The notes beneath the pieces are model-generated. The model saw only the letters and a program-made list of their open reading frames with translations, was not told the origin of the DNA and made no database searches. The position numbers and the translations under genes are program-made. This document shows, piece by piece, positions 1-9,900 of a stretch of 64,000 bases of DNA. The DNA comes from Piezodorus guildinii. Its lineage: Eukaryota; Arthropoda; Insecta; Hemiptera; Pentatomidae. The stretch is taken from NCBI GenBank assembly GCA_023052935.1, contig CM041292.1:139886951-139950950 (forward strand), in the 5' to 3' direction. How positions within the stretch are numbered: the stretch's first letter is position 1; each line of letters begins with the position of its first letter.

Positions 1-1002
1 GGCGAGGTTTTAGGGGTGACGGGAAGGACGGTCCGCGAGATTCCGTTGAAGCAGGACAGAATCACGTACGTAAAGGAACGGCGTTATCCACGTGCGCTCC
101 GGCAGCATATTCGGGAGGAATTAAAAAGTCTACGAGCACAAGGGATTATCGTTGACAGTACGTCACCGTATAATAGCCCCTTATGGGCGGTGAAGAAGAA
201 GGCGGCGCTGGGTGACAATAGGGAGAAATATAGGGTGGTGATAGATTATCGGAAGTTAAATGATAACACCGTAGATGAACGATACCCTATCCCTCGGTTC
301 GAGGATATATTGGACCGGTTAAGTGGGGCGGTAGTCTTTAGCACGCTTGATCTCAAAGCGGGGTACCACCAAATAAAGATGCACCCGAAAGACCAGCATA
401 AAACAGCTTTTACGTTTGAACGAGGGCACTATGAATTTACTCGAATGCCGTTTGGTCTTATAAACGCTTCTATCACCTTCCAAAGGCTGATGGATGAATT
501 TTTGAGGTGTCTAGACGAATCTGTATGCCAAGTCTACATGGATGACCTCTTGATCTTTAGTAGGACAGAAGACGAACATGTGGAGCACTTACGCCACGTT
601 TTTCAGAGAGTGCGTCAGTTTGGGCTGAAATCGTCAGGGGAAAAATCGATACTTGGGCAGGCTCAGATTAATTTCTTAGGTCATACGATCTCCCGTGAGG
701 GAGTCAAGCCGGACACCGCAAAAGTGGAGGCCATTAGGCGTATAGCGATTCCGCGGGACGTCAAAGGGATCCGTCGCCTCCTTGGGACGCTCAATTATTA
801 TCGGCGATTCATCCCCGACATGGCGGAATATCTGGTTCCGATTAATAATTTGTTGAAAAAGGGAGCGAAGCTAGTCGTGACACCGGTGATGGAGCATAAC
901 ATCCGTAAATGCATGGAAAGTTTACAGGCTGAATCGGTCCTGGCGTTTCCGGACTTTAGCAAAATATTTACTGTCACTACTGATGCCAGCGACTACGCGT
1001 GA
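1..1002 (+). pseudogene. pol: Gypsy (Ty3/Metaviridae) reverse transcriptase, fragment
   Basis: Reverse transcriptase part of an LTR-retrotransposon Pol, open from the window edge to a stop at 1000-1002. The order is typical of Gypsy RT: SPYNSPLWAVKKK near residue 50, VVIDYRKLN near 74, FSTLDLKAGYHQI near 108, FTRMPFGL near 140, the catalytic YMDD box at residues 174-177 (bases 535-546), then FLGHTIS and LGTLNYYRRF of the thumb. The frame ends just inside RNase H, after TTDASDYA. Protease and Gag would lie left of the window. RT itself has no internal stop, but the downstream domains are split among frames, so I call the locus a decayed copy. The family is secure; the clade within Gypsy is not. 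Confidence 0.93.
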
Positions 1003-1320
1003 CGGTGACGGAGGGGATCGGCCCGTGGCATACGCAAAAGGCGCCTCACGGATGCTGAAACGAGATATAGTGCATTGGAGCGGGAGCTACTAGGCGTAGT
1101 ATGGGCTATTGACCACTTTAGGCCTTATGTTTTCGGAAGGAAGTTTCGAGTCCAACCGACCACCGGCCGCTGCAATGGGTCGGAAAGTTGAAAGAGTCCT
1201 CGGCGAGGGTTTCAAAGTGGAAGGAATTTCTATGCCAGTATAATTTCGAGATAGTCTATAAGCCAGGAAAAGACAACTTCGTGGCTGACTGGTTGTCTAG
1301 GGCCATCATGATAAACGCCA
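979..1320 (+). pseudogene. pol: Gypsy RNase H remnant, frameshifted
   Basis: Continuation of the RT above. The first RNase H Asp motif (TTDASDYA) is in the RT frame and is followed by a TGA at 1000-1002. From 1054 the protein resumes in another frame as AETRYSALERELLGVVWAID, which holds the conserved Glu helix, then HFRPYVFGRKF. Near 1150 it shifts again, so the usual TDH..L motif is broken. The C-terminal tether KPGKDNFVADWLSRA is read at about 1260-1305. At least two indels therefore separate the catalytic acids, and no functional RNase H can be made without correction. Confidence 0.85.
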
Positions 1321-1673
1321 TCGAGGAGGGAGAAACATCACGTGACGTAAATCAGTTTTTGAGCGAATGGACGCCTGAACGAGAGGGGGAGGCTGGCACT
1401 GCAGGCTCGGAAGGTGATAAGGGAATACCGGATGACGGGAGCTCGGCGGAGGATAGGCTGGTGGAAATGGAGGAGATCGACGAGATCATAAATGATAAAC
1501 GTCGACAGGTAATTTGGAAGACGCGAACTGAGGGAAAGATTAAAATCGAAAATAGGACAGACGGAAAGTGCAAAATTAATATTATCAGGTCTCAACCGGG
1601 GTCCTTGGCGATGAGCTTTGCAAGGCGTAACTGGATGCATCGGAACCGGGAAAGATTCATCACCTGTACGTAG
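1188..1673 (+). pseudogene. pol: Gypsy Pol tether between RNase H and integrase
   Basis: Open frame of 161 codons starting inside the end of RNase H. Residues 6-40 match the usual end of Gypsy RNase H (RVSKWKEFLCQYNFEIVYKP, then VADWLSRA). Residues 45-125 are acidic and low in complexity, as in the variable linker that precedes integrase in many Gypsy elements. The frame carries no integrase motif before its stop. The TTG at 1188 is only the upstream limit of the open frame, not a real start. Confidence 0.7.
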
Positions 1674-1824
1674 GGAACGCATCGATCTGGAATAAGATTA
1701 GACGGATTTGGCGGTCTGAACGGATAGGTGTCGATCGTTCTTTTATCCGATGTAAATATTTGGTCGAAACGCTCAGGGACGAGGAGCAACAGAACGCGGT
1801 ACCGCTCGCGTACCACCAGGGAAG

Positions 1825-2358
1825 ACTAATCATCGCGGGGTTTATGAAACCCTACAGGCCTTGCGCAGAAAGTGCTTCTGGTGGGGAATGAAGAAAACTA
1901 TACTGAACACGATTGGTGCGTGCGTGGTCTCTCTGCGCACGAAGTACGATAGGCACCCCCCGCGCGGTATGCAGGAAGAAACGGCTACAGGAGACGCGCC
2001 TCTTCAAGACCTACAAATTGACACATTCACCTGGAGGGGTTACAAGTGGGTTACGGTTACTATTATGGACCTTTTTAGCAAAGTGGCAATGGGATATCAG
2101 GTGATGGAGAAGTCCGCGGAGGCAGTGTTAGAGGCCCTTCATACTTGGATGCAATTTTACGGGGTGCCCGACAGCATTTCGTCTGATGGGGGGCGAGAAT
2201 TCGATAATGTTGCGATCCGGGAAGAGGCGAAACGACTGGAGATTAGGTGGCATTTCACCACCCCGAGCCACCCTAAAAGCAGGGGCAGCATCGAGCGCCT
2301 GCAGACCACCTCCGCGTGTATCAGGGCGAGAAGGGGTTGGAGCCGGGTGTGGCTATGA
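1825..2358 (+). pseudogene. pol: Gypsy integrase: zinc-binding and catalytic core
   Basis: Integrase joins element cDNA to host DNA. From about 1825 the frame reads HRGVYETLQALRRKCFWWGM, the second His and helix of the HHCC zinc domain. Of the two Cys, the first is seen in GACVVSL but the second is Ser. The RNase H-like core follows: Asp at 2020-2022 (QIDTF), Asp at 2185-2187 (SSDGGREFDN) and Glu at 2293-2295 (GSIERLQ). The last two are 36 codons apart, the DD(35)E spacing. The frame is lost soon after Glu. The upstream end is also broken: nothing joins 1673 to 1825 in one frame. Confidence 0.88.
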
Positions 2359-2648
2359 AAAAGGCCATTGTTGCTTACAATCACTCCATACACTCCTTCA
2401 CAGGGTTTTCCCCAAACGAGGCTCTATTCGGGTTGCGAGGGCAGCGTCGTGATTGGACGAGTACCACTACCAATGAACGATGCGTGGGTGACATAATTGC
2501 AAACCGGGTCGAGATAGGCAAGGTGTGGGGTAAGGTAAGGGGAAAATACAACGGGAAAAGAGTAGGCGCGTACTGCGGGAAAATCTTAAAGTGAAGGATC
2601 AGATGGGCGACATCAAGATTGGCACTATCGTTCACCGTAAACTGATTT
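2316..2648 (+). pseudogene. pol: Gypsy integrase C-terminal part
   Basis: This frame overlaps the core fragment by 43 bp and continues the same protein: VAYNHSIHSFTGFSPNEALF is the well-conserved segment after the DDE core of Gypsy integrases. It stays open to 2594. In another frame the tail KVKDQMGDIKIGTIVHRKLI runs to a TAA at 2646-2648. The coding region then ends at once against the 440-bp tandem units. An env gene is not visible. The element is a pseudogene in at least five pieces. Confidence 0.8.
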
Positions 2649-3250
2649 AAGACAACTATACGCCCGAGACGTGACAAAACTTTTTTCATCAAAATGAGCC
2701 TACCAGAAGAGGCACTTTATACTATGCATTTTGCACCTTTTTTCAATTTTCTCGAAAACGGTTCCGACGATTTTGATTAAACTCGCTATATCGATGTAAA
2801 AATTAATGGGCTTTAATATCATGTCGGTTTTATTTGGATAAAAATGGTCTGACAGGGCTTAAATGCCGATATTTTGAATTGTCTTCCCCTAAAGTACCTT
2901 TAATTTTGTAGATTCAATAATAATAACTAGATTATCTTGTTAACGCTGATGAAAAACCGGTAAATATATAAATTGAATAAATTCGATACCCAACTAAAGG
3001 AGAAAACAGAAAAAATATTTTTTTAATGCAATTTTTCGTTTTTGAACATCAGAGCAGTAATATACATGTATGACATACCGTTGGAAAGCTAAAGAATTTA
3101 GAAAAAATATCATCCCATTCACAAGATTTTAAAAGTTAATAGAGAGTGATGAAATGAACATAAAACTAACTGATTATTTTAGATAATAATATAATAGATT
3201 TTTTAATGAAACACATGTTTTTATAGAAATTTAATTTAATTTATTACTTT

Positions 3251-3268
3251 CACTTACTATATATAGTA
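3251..3268. repeat. 18-bp perfect palindrome CTTACTATATATAGTAAG
   Basis: The sequence equals its own reverse complement and recurs in the next unit at about 3692-3709. It lies just upstream of GAAAATTTTC, another short palindrome. It could mark the end of a small DNA transposon or a cruciform site; the sequence does not decide. Confidence 0.75.
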
Positions 3269-3295
3269 AGGGGAAGTATTGCGATCGTGAAAATT

Positions 3296-3445
3296 TTCGA
3301 ATTCCAGTTTTCAACGGAAATACACTTTTTAGGGTTCCCTGAGTCCAAATAACCAAGTCCCGCAAAAAGGTCTGTGTGTGTGTGTGTATGTGTGTGTGGT
3401 AACTCCCGGGCGGAAACGGTAAGTCCTATGAAACTGGAATTTCAT
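3296..3445. mobile_element. MITE-like hairpin unit with GT tract
   Basis: The segment is bounded by AATTCCAGTTT on the left and AAACTGGAATT on the right, an inverted pair. Between them are a GT microsatellite and GTAACTCCCGGGCGGAAACG. The same arrangement recurs at about 3736-3890. Terminal inversion without coding capacity is what a miniature inverted-repeat element would show. I see no clear target duplication, so the class is open. Confidence 0.4.
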
Positions 3446-4125
3446 ATTTAAGACAACTATACGCCCGAGAAGTGACAAAACTTTTTTCATCAAAATGAGC
3501 CTACCAGAAGAGGCACTTTATAACATGCATTTTGCACCTTTTTTCAATTTTCTCGAAAACGGTTCCGACGATTTTGATTAAACTCGCTATATCGATGTAA
3601 AAATTAATGGATAATTAATTAGATAATAATATAATATATTTTTTAATGAAACACATGTTTTTATAGAAATTTAATTTAATTTATTACTTTCACTTACTAT
3701 ATATAGTAAGGGGAAGTATTGCGATCGTGAAAATTTTCGAATTCCAGTTTTCAACGGAAATACACTTTTTAGGGTTCCCTGAGTCCATATAACCAAGTCC
3801 CGCAAAAAGGTCTGTGTGTGTGTGTGTGTATGTGTGTGTGGTAACTCCCGGGCGGAAACGGTAAGTCCTATGAAACTGGAATTTCATATTTAAGACAACT
3901 ATACGCCCGAGACGTGACAAAACTTTTTTCATCAAAATGAGCCTACCAGAAGAGGCACTTTATAACATGCATTTTGCACCTTTTTTCAATTTTCTCGAAA
4001 ACGGTTCCGACGATTTTGATTAAACTCGCTATATCGATGTAAAAATTAATGGATAATTAATTAGATAATAATATAATATATTTTTTAATGAAACACATGT
4101 TTTTATAGAAATTTAATTTAATTAA

Positions 4126-4389
4126 TTCCTTAATAGTTTCACGTATTTTTATCTTTAACTGTATTTGAAAATTCTTTCATTGATTTTAAAAATGGAGGTA
4201 AGTGAAAGTCGTGTGTTGCCCGCACCAGATTTTTTCTATTTTGTATTGGTAACACTGTTGCGTTATTTTAGGTTATTTATTATTTTGTTTTGTAAGAACC
4301 ATAGCAAGGTATCAAGGATAAGGATTGCTCGTCCCCTTCTGACTTATTGGTATAAGTTTCCAAAATGTAATTTGTAAACTGGCGGGGGG
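4126..4389. other. Non-coding stretch, possibly the 3' untranslated part of the Gypsy element
   Basis: AT-rich sequence between the tandem units and the putative LTR. A 70-codon frame at 4165-4377 has no recognisable motif and is probably chance. The run GGCGGGGGG at 4381-4389 is purine-rich and lies directly before AGTTAT, as a polypurine tract would. Confidence 0.4.
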
Positions 4390-4568
4390 AGTTATGGACG
4401 GGAGTCCATTATTATTAGCTTTAATACCATTTAGTATAGTAAACATTAGTAATACTAAAAAAACACATGTGATTATTTGCGATCAATAAAAAAGATTAGT
4501 ATTGTTTCTGAAATCGTACGAGTTATTCATTTCCTTTTTCTATTATTTTGTATCAACTAAACATAACT
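4390..4568 (+). repeat. Putative 3' LTR of the Gypsy element
   Basis: The segment starts AGTTAT and ends ATAACT, an inverted terminal pair of the AGT...ACT type found in some Gypsy elements. A purine run stands directly before it and TATA (4569-4572) directly after, a site that Gypsy-type integrases often use. An AATAAA-like signal lies near 4484. The partner LTR would be left of the window, so identity with it could not be tested. Confidence 0.4.
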
Positions 4569-4584
4569 TATAGAATGTGTCATA

Positions 4585-4738
4585 TTGGCACAAGATTACA
4601 ATGACCATAAATTTAAGGGCTACAACCATATATTCTACACCTAAGGGCAGAGTTCCAAACCACCCATGAAGTCCTGCACGCGGTTTCGTTACCCGTTTTT
4701 TATAGTGGAACGGTGTCGCCTCCTGCTTGCAGTAGCTA
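4585..4738. repeat. Left-flank copy of the GC-rich core found in the satellite module
   Basis: From about 4585 the sequence aligns with the recurrent module (for example 6555-6705). It shares CATATATTCTACACC, GGGCAGAGTTCCAAACCACC, GGTTTCGTTACCCG and TAGTGGAACGGTGTCGCC, with scattered substitutions. This copy lies outside the satellite and is the most diverged one, so it may be the source locus or an old relative. Confidence 0.8.
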
Positions 4739-5030
4739 CACCGAGTATAGAATCAGAGATGCGACGAATACTGGTATGGAATGGAGGTGAAGTGCTCACC
4801 CCTAGGCCAACATAACCTACGCTCAATTATGGTTCATATCCATCCTCCAATGCTTTACTAATTTGTTTTTGGTATTGGATGTGGGAGACGGGAGGATGGG
4901 ACGAGAGTTGGCGCGGCAGGGCTGACGGTGAGGAGTCGCCTCTATCCAATTCTGTACTCGGTGAACAGCTGCTGCCTGCAGGTCGGCCCTATATAAACCA
5001 CTGAAAAGCGTGATGCGCCCCTCACGCTAC
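4739..5030 (+). promoter_or_regulatory. GC-richer, promoter-like flank with CCAAT, TATA and hairpin
   Basis: A GC-richer stretch with CCAAT near 4939, TATATAAA at 4990-4997, and GCGTGA (5008-5013) facing TCACGC (5022-5027) as a short hairpin where a start site would fall. In the module copies the matching piece reads CCCTATTTCAACCACTG, so the TATA is lost there. The segment absent from those copies is about 250 bp long. Transcription would run rightward, into the array. This is a motif-based guess. Confidence 0.4.
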
Positions 5031-5540
5031 TAGCAATATTCCTGTTTTATTTAAATAAGTTTTAAATAATAGTTTTTTATTTTAGATTTGATGCTGTAAT
5101 GGATTTGATAAAATCTATTATTTGATAAATGTGAATTTCTAAAAACATAAAGACCGAATCGAAAAGTGCATGGCCAATCCAAAATCCGATACAGATAATG
5201 GAAACAGAACCTCTTAGAAAAATCAAATTTTGTAGGTATAATTATTTCCTAGCAATAATGTAAGGTAAAATTTGGAATACTTTAAACTATAATTCTTAGT
5301 TGTTATCCAAGATTTGTAGCTTTACAAATTCGTAAAATGTTAGTGTAATAGTAACATAATACGTTTTTTTCAGCTTTAAACCTGAAAAGATTAACCTCTT
5401 AACTGTAAACAGGTTCCAATATAGCTACCAATGATAGTCTTTATCCAATTTCAAATTTGTAGCTTTATGTGTTCGTATTAAAAAGTTGAAACAATAACGA
5501 TAAACACCATTATTCTTTTTTTATTTCCTTTTTTTTTCCT
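5031..5540. other. AT-rich non-coding DNA before the array
   Basis: No long frame, no repeat of the satellite type and no transposon motif seen. The first satellite-like sequence starts near 5541 (ATGTTGTTATTCAAATACTT). Confidence 0.5.
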
Positions 5541-6178
5541 ATGTTGTTATTCAAATACTTACCTTCGCCTATTATTAAGAAAATAGATAAAAATATAATA
5601 AATAAATATTAAAAATACCGAAATAATGGTTTCTTCATACTTTTGTTTTAAATATCATTTGTCTCTGCGCCTTTTATTCAACTGTTTTGAGATAATTTTG
5701 ATTCCAAATATCAAAGCGTCCTAAAATTTTAATTTGCAGTTACAACAATGCCTCTTTTAAGTTTATTCTGATGCCTGAAAAAATACATTTCATTTTTTCA
5801 TCATTCTTTTGTTTCAATTTCTAAGTAACGATGTTGTTCGCAAAGACTTACCTCAGCCTAGTAATAATAAAATAGAAGAAAAAATAATAAATATATAATA
5901 AAATACCGAAATAATAGTTTCTTCATACTTTTGTTTCAAATATCATTTGTCTCTGCGCCTTTTATTCAACTGTTTTTGAGATAATTTTGATTCCAAATAT
6001 CAAAGCGTCCTAAAATTCTAATTTGCAGTTACAACAATGCTCATCAAGTTTATTCTGTTGCCTGGAAAAATACAGTTCTATTTTTTTTTTCATTATTCTT
6101 TTGTTTCAATTCCCTAGTAACGATGTTGTTTTTCAAATACTTACCTCAGCCTTGTATTAATAAAATAGATGAAAATAT
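5541..6178. repeat. Satellite, first monomers
   Basis: Start of the array. A monomer is about 280-291 bp. Landmarks in order: TACCGRAATAATGGTTTCTT, TTTTAAATATCATTTGTCTC, GCCTTTTATTCAACT, TCCTAAAATTCTAATCTGCA, CAAGTTTATTCTGTTGCCTG, a T-tract, AAGTAACGATGTTGTT, CAAATACTTACCT, CAGCCTAGTATTAATAAAAT, then ATAATAAAT. Two to three monomers precede the first module copy. No coding function is seen. Confidence 0.9.
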
Positions 6179-6815
6179 AGTGTGTGTGTGTTTGTGTGAG
6201 TGTAGTGTGTGTGTTTGTGGTTGATGTAGTGTTATGTACTCAGGAGCCCGGGGGAGCGTAAGACCCCAGCAGCTGCAACCATCTGCTGCCCCTTGCGGGT
6301 TTTATTTTACATCTATGTCTGTTAAGGTATACGTTAAGAAAGATTTTATAGTTAGTGCTTTTATCGTGTAACATTCATAAATCACTAATAATATACCAAG
6401 GCTATTTTGTTCAATTGAAATGAATACAATTCTCAAAATTTTTTTTTTTTTTTTATGGTTCCTAAAAGCTGATAACCTGAAGTGAAAAACAAAAAAAAAA
6501 TCCTTTACAATTTATCAAACAAAATATGAAAAACCTTTACAATTTATAAAACTATTGATGATGACAGTGACGATAAATACAATGCTATGATCATATATTC
6601 TACACCTTGGGGCAGAGTTCCAAACCACCCATGAGGTCCTGCCCGCGGTTTCGTTACCCGTTTTTTATAGTGGAACGGTGTCGCCTCCTGCCTGCAGTAG
6701 TTTTCTCAAATGCAGTCAGTTCAGCCCTATTTCAACCACTGTATTGGAAAAACTATCAATCTAGCATGTTTAAGAAACGGCTGAAAATATTTCGACTTTT
6801 GTTCATGATTCGTTA
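6179..6815. repeat. GT/GC module, full copy 1
   Basis: About 640 bp that replaces the end of a monomer after GATGAAAATATA. Parts in order: a GT tract; GTTATGTACTCAGGAGCCCG; a GC-rich stretch with GACCCCAGCAGCTGCAACCA; TCACTAATAATATACCAAGG; a T run and an A run; ACAGTGACGATAAATACAAT; then the core GGGCAGAGTTCCAAACCACC to GTGTCGCCTCCTGCCTGCAG; ending at ATTCGTTAG. The core stands out by GC content. Short frames of 69-100 codons here shift between copies, so I do not call a protein. Confidence 0.85.
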
Positions 6816-6975
6816 GACATGTTTAGTAAGTAGGAGTTTTTGTAGCTTGTTATCAAAAACAACACTGCACTGGAATACCAGCAGATTCTTCTTTAATAAT
6901 ATTTCTTCATTCTCCATTCAGATTCTTCTTGTGTTACAACGTTTCTATAGAAGTGTATTCTGTTGCCTAGAACAA
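6816..6975. repeat. 165-bp spacer unit following the module
   Basis: Unit beginning ATGTTTAGTAAGTAGGAG (ATGTTTAGAAAGTAGGA in most copies) and running through CACTGGAATACCAGCAGATT to GAAGTGTATTCTGTTGCC. It follows full module copies and also occurs alone. Copies lie near 6816, 7822, 9503, 11165, 13968, 21342, 22752, 25968, 29118, 32850, 34570 and 60480. It is non-coding and helps to define the higher-order repeat. Confidence 0.8.
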
Positions 6976-9900
6976 ATTCTTCATACATGTGTTTTAAATA
7001 TCGTCTGTTCCTTCTTATTTTAAACTACTATCTTTAAGATAATTTTGCTTCTAAAGTATATTCTGTTGCCTAGAGAAATACTGTTCTATTTTTTTCTTTA
7101 TTCTTTTGTTTCAATTACCAAGTAACGATGTTGTTCTTCAAATACTTACCTTCGCCTAGTATTATGAAAATAGAACAAAATATAATGAATAAATAATAAA
7201 ATACCGGAATAATGGTTTCTTCATACCTATGTTTTTAATATCATATGTCTCTTCGCCTTTTATTCAACTATTTTTGAGATAATATTGATTCCAAATATCA
7301 AAGCGTCCTAAAATTCTAATCTGCAGTTACAACAATCCTCTTTCAAGTTTATTCTGATGCCTGAAAAAATACTATTCTATTTTTTTCATCATTCTTTTGT
7401 TTCAATTTTTAAGTAGCGATGTTGTTTTCAAAGACTTACCTCAGCCTAGTATTAATAAAATAGAAGAAAATATAATAAATATATAATAAAATACCGGAAT
7501 AATGGGTTTTATTTTTTTTTTCATACTTATTTTTAAATATCAATTGTCTATTCTACTGTTATTCTATTTTGTTATTGTATACGTTTATTTATTTTAATTT
7601 TATTTTATGTAATTTGACTTTCCTTTTGTTTATATTGTAAATATTGTATGAATGAGATCCTGTAGCACTATTATTATTGTCTATTATGACAAATTGTAAT
7701 ATATACGAATAAAAAAAAAAAAATAAAAAAAAAAAAAAAAAACTGTTATTCTACTATCTTTGAGAAAATTCTGTTTCCAAATTTACAGTTGTACTAAAAT
7801 TTAGATCTGCAGTTATGATACCTTAGATATGTTTAGAAAGTAGGACTTTTTGTAGCTTGTTATAAAAAACAATACTGCACTGGAATACCAGCAGATTCTT
7901 CTTAAATAATATTTCTTGATTCTTCATTCAGATTCTACTTGTCTTACTAGGTTTTCTGTAGAAGTGTATTCTGTTGCCTAGAACAAATTTTTCATACATG
8001 TGTTTTAAATATGGTTTGTTCCTTCTTATTTTAAACTACTATCTTTGAGATAATTTTGCTGCTAAAGTATATTTTGTTGCCTAGAAAAATACATTTTTAT
8101 TTTTTTCATTGTTCATTTGTTATAATTGCCAAGTAACGATGTTGTTTTTCAAATACTTACCTCAGCCTAGTACTAAGAAAATAGAAGAAAATATAATAAA
8201 TCAATAATAAAATACCGGAATAATGGTTTCTTCATATTTTTGTTTTAAATATCGTTTGTTTCTCCTACTTTTATTCTGCTATCTTAGAGAAATTTATGTT
8301 TCAAAATTTAGATCTGTAGTAAAACAATGCTCTATCAAGTTATCCCGTTGCCTAGAAAAATACATTTCTATTTTTTTTTTCATTATTCTTTTGTTTCAAT
8401 TTCCAAGTAACGATGTTGTTCTTCAAATACTTACCTTCGCCTAGTATTATAAAAATACAACAAAATATAATAAATAAATAATAAAATACCGAAATAATAG
8501 TTTCTTCATACTTTTTTTTTTAAATATCATTTGTCTCTGCGCATTTTATTCAACTGTTTTTGAGATAATTTTGATTTCAAATATCAAAGAGTCCTAAAAT
8601 TCTAATCTGCAAGTACAACAATGCTCTTTTAAGTTTATTCTTTTGCCTGGAAAAATACAATTCTATTTTTTTTTTTTCATTATACTTTTGTTTTAATTCC
8701 TAAGTAACGATGTTGTTTTTCAAATACTTCCCTGGGCCTAGTAATAATAAAATAGAAGAAAATATAATAAATAAATAATAAAATACCGAAATAATGGTTT
8801 CTTCATACTTTTTTTTTTTAAATATCATTTGTCTCTGCGCATTTTATTCAACATTTTTTGAGATAATTTTGATTTCAAATATCAAAGAGTCCTAAAATTC
8901 TAATCTGCAAGTACAAAAATGCTCTTTTAAGTTTATTCTTTTGCCTGGAAAAATACAATTCTATTTTTTTTTTTTTTTCATAATACTTTTATTTTAATTC
9001 CTAAGTAACGATGTTGTTTTTCAAATACTTCCCTGGGCCTAGTAATAATAAAATAGAAGAAAATATATAATAAAATACCGGAATGATGGTTTCTTCATAC
9101 TTTTTTTTTTAAATATCACTTGTCTCTTCGCCTTTTATTCAACTACCTATTAGATAATTTTCATTCCAAATATCAAAGAGTCCTAAAATTCTAATTTGCA
9201 GTTACAACAATGCTCTTTCAAGTTTATTCTGACGCCTGAAAAAATACTATTCTATTTTTTTCATCATTCTTTTGTTTCAATTTTTAAGTAGCGATGTTGT
9301 TTTCAAAGACTTACCTCAGCCTAGTATTAATAAAATAGAAGAAAATATAATAAATATATAATAAAATACCGGAATAATGGTTTTTTTCATACTTATTTTT
9401 AAATATCAATTGTCTATTCTACTGTTATTTTACTATCTTTGAGAAAATTCTGTTTCCAAATTTACAGTTGTACTAAAATTTAGATCTGCAGTTATGATAC
9501 CTTAGATATGTTTAGAAAGTAGGACTTTTTGTAGCTTGTTATAAAAAACAATACTGCACTGGAATACCAGCAGATTCTTCTTAAATAATATTTCTTGATT
9601 CTTCATTCAGATTCTACTTGTCTTACTAGGTTTTCTGTAGAAGTGTATTCTGTTGCCTAGAACAAATTTTTCATACATGTGTTTTAAATATGGTTTGTTC
9701 CTTCTTATTTTAAACTACTATCTTTGAGATAATTTTGCTGCTAAAGTATATTTGTTGCCTAGAAAAATACATTTTTATTTTTTTCATTGTTCATTTGTTA
9801 TAATTGCCAAGTAACGATGTTGTTTTTCAAATACTTACCTCAGCCTAGTACTAAGAAAATAGAAGAAAATATAATAAATCAATAATAAAATACCGGAATA

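Larger units (their letters stand above)
2651..4125. repeat. Three tandem copies of a ~440-bp non-coding unit
   Basis: The block beginning GACAACTATACGCCCGAG starts at 2651, 3452 and 3894. The second and third copies are 442 bp apart and nearly identical. The first carries an extra segment of about 370 bp (2808-3180), or the later two lost it. Each full unit has an 18-bp perfect palindrome, a GT microsatellite (3371-3400, 3811-3840), and the inverted pair AATTCCAGTTT / AAACTGGAATT about 130 bp apart. No coding frame is supported. The block sits between integrase and the putative LTR, so it is probably nested in the dead Gypsy element. Confidence 0.8.

Noticed and set aside
4165..4377. 70-codon hydrophobic frame as a host gene
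   Set aside because: It has no homology that I recognise and lies in the probable 3' region of a dead Gypsy element.
6179..6815. Module as a tRNA-derived SINE
   Set aside because: I could not place A and B boxes with the right spacing, and there is no A tail or target duplication.
8223..8444. 73-codon frame starting MVSSYFCF, repeated four times as a possible small gene
   Set aside because: It is one reading frame through an AT-rich monomer. Copies are similar because the DNA block is duplicated, not because the frame is protected; other monomers break it by indels.
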